Both the position numbers and the translations under genes were made by a program. 6,557 nt of DNA from Spirochaetota bacterium (GTDB lineage: Bacteria > Spirochaetota > Spirochaetia > B11-G9): NCBI GenBank assembly GCA_003641695.1, contig QNBL01000160.1:1-6557 (forward strand), in the 5' to 3' direction. This document shows, in pieces, positions 5,882-6,557 of this stretch. Under the pieces are notes generated by a model, which ran no database searches, was not told where the DNA came from, and saw nothing but the letters and a program-made list of their open reading frames with translations. Numbering within the stretch: position 1 is the stretch's first letter; each line of letters opens with the position of its first letter.

Positions 5882-5922
5882 GTTTTTTTCACAATTACCT
5901 TTACTATAGGAGGAATATAGAT

Positions 5923-6557
5923 ATGACTTTCCCGGAAATTATGATTAAGAAAGCTGTCAGCATGTCAAAAAAGCTTGTCCTGCCCGAGGGGACAGAACCC
6001 AGAACAGTTCAGGCTGCCCGCGTTGTTAAAGACAAAAAAATTGCCGCTGAAGTATTCCTGGTGGGAAATCCAGAAGAGGTTCAAACCGTTGCCGAAAAAG
6101 AAGGGGTCGATCTTGAGGGGATAACCGTTATTGATCCGTCATCTTCCGGGCATCTTGAATCCTTTAAGGAAGAATACTTCGAACTGAGAAAGCATAAAGG
6201 CATTTCACTAAAAGAGGCGGAAGAAGCCATAAAATCTCCTCTGTACTGGGGCGCAATGATGGTGAGAAAAGGAATTGCCGACGGAATGGTGGCCGGAGCG
6301 GAAAATGCTACGGGAAACGTCATTAGAGCTTCCTTGTATATCATCAAAACAGCTCCCGGGACCAAAACTGCTTCATCCAGTTTTATTATGACCCTGAAGG
6401 ATAAACGTTTCGGCGTTGATGGCAGCATAGTATTTTCCGACTGTGCAATCCTGCCGGATCCCAACGCAGAACAGCTTGCAGATATTGCAGTTGCCGCTGC
6501 CAAAACCTGTAAAACCTTTCTGGGAGCAGAACCGGTAGTCGCCATGCTCTCTTTCTC
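5923..6557 (+). CDS. pta: Phosphate acetyltransferase, partial (C-terminus outside window)
   Basis: Translation from ATG at 5923 gives 211 residues open to the window edge, roughly two thirds of a typical short Pta of about 330 residues. The enzyme interconverts acetyl-CoA plus phosphate with acetyl phosphate plus CoA in the cytoplasm, usually with acetate kinase, to make ATP and acetate in fermentation. Recognisable blocks are LVLPEGTEPRTVQAA (18-32), SPLYWGAMMVRKGIADGMVAGA (seen at 105-126), a glycine/serine region SSSFIM (151-156), the block FSDCAILPDPNAEQLADIA (171-189) and VAMLSF at the edge. There is no N-terminal DRTGG or BioD-like extension, so this is the short form. AGGAGG (5908-5913) precedes the ATG by nine nucleotides. 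The in-frame ATGs at 5941 and 5962 lack such a site. It is divergent from tyrA. Whether ackA follows cannot be seen. Confidence 0.95.
   Translation, partial: MTFPEIMIKKAVSMSKKLVLPEGTEPRTVQAARVVKDKKIAAEVFLVGNPEEVQTVAEKEGVDLEGITVIDPSSSGHLESFKEEYFELRKHKGISLKEAEEAIKSPLYWGAMMVRKGIADGMVAGAENATGNVIRASLYIIKTAPGTKTASSSFIMTLKDKRFGVDGSIVFSDCAILPDPNAEQLADIAVAAAKTCKTFLGAEPVVAMLSF

Noticed and set aside
6081..6545. Minus-strand open frame of 154 codons opposite pta
   Set aside because: It lies fully antisense to the well-conserved pta gene, its low-complexity Ala/Ser-rich product shows no family features, and no ribosome binding site precedes it. It is a shadow of the pta codon pattern.

Overview
The window looks like a piece of chromosome from a Gram-negative-type, diderm bacterium, most likely a spirochaete. 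This is inferred from the set of proteins. There are two lipoproteins, one with a loose spirochaete-style lipobox (LFSC). There is a FadL/PorV-like barrel resembling the spirochaetal UPF0164 group, a small bactofilin, and an MtaB-type tRNA methylthiotransferase. No rRNA or other taxonomic marker is present. Base composition is moderate and similar across the window, with no mobile element, CRISPR array or tRNA.

Most of the window (1-5798) is coded on the minus strand, so transcription runs right to left. From 5798 downwards come tyrA (a short TyrA of the plant/cyanobacterial arogenate dehydrogenase type), a bactofilin gene, a periplasmic TPR protein gene and mtaB. The last three overlap one another (11 nt and 4 nt) and form one tight unit, with a good sigma-70-like promoter in the 60-nt gap before the bactofilin gene. 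A second minus-strand unit follows an 89-nt gap with its own promoter. It encodes a lipoprotein (1801-2550) and an outer-membrane barrel (678-1790), tightly coupled, and ends in a clear intrinsic terminator (608-649). Beyond the terminator lies another lipoprotein gene (481 down to the window edge, partial) that looks like a distant paralogue of the first.

At the right end, pta (phosphate acetyltransferase, partial) is read on the plus strand from 5923. It diverges from tyrA across a 124-nt region holding back-to-back promoters.

Functionally the window mixes housekeeping metabolism (Pta, TyrA), tRNA modification (MtaB), cytoskeleton and envelope architecture (bactofilin, TPR protein), and an envelope locus of two related lipoproteins around a beta-barrel. 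The barrel locus is the least explained part and the best candidate for an undescribed system. Two further oddities are in tyrA: a run of nine C in its coding strand, and the absence of a Shine-Dalgarno sequence with a -10 box almost touching the start codon.
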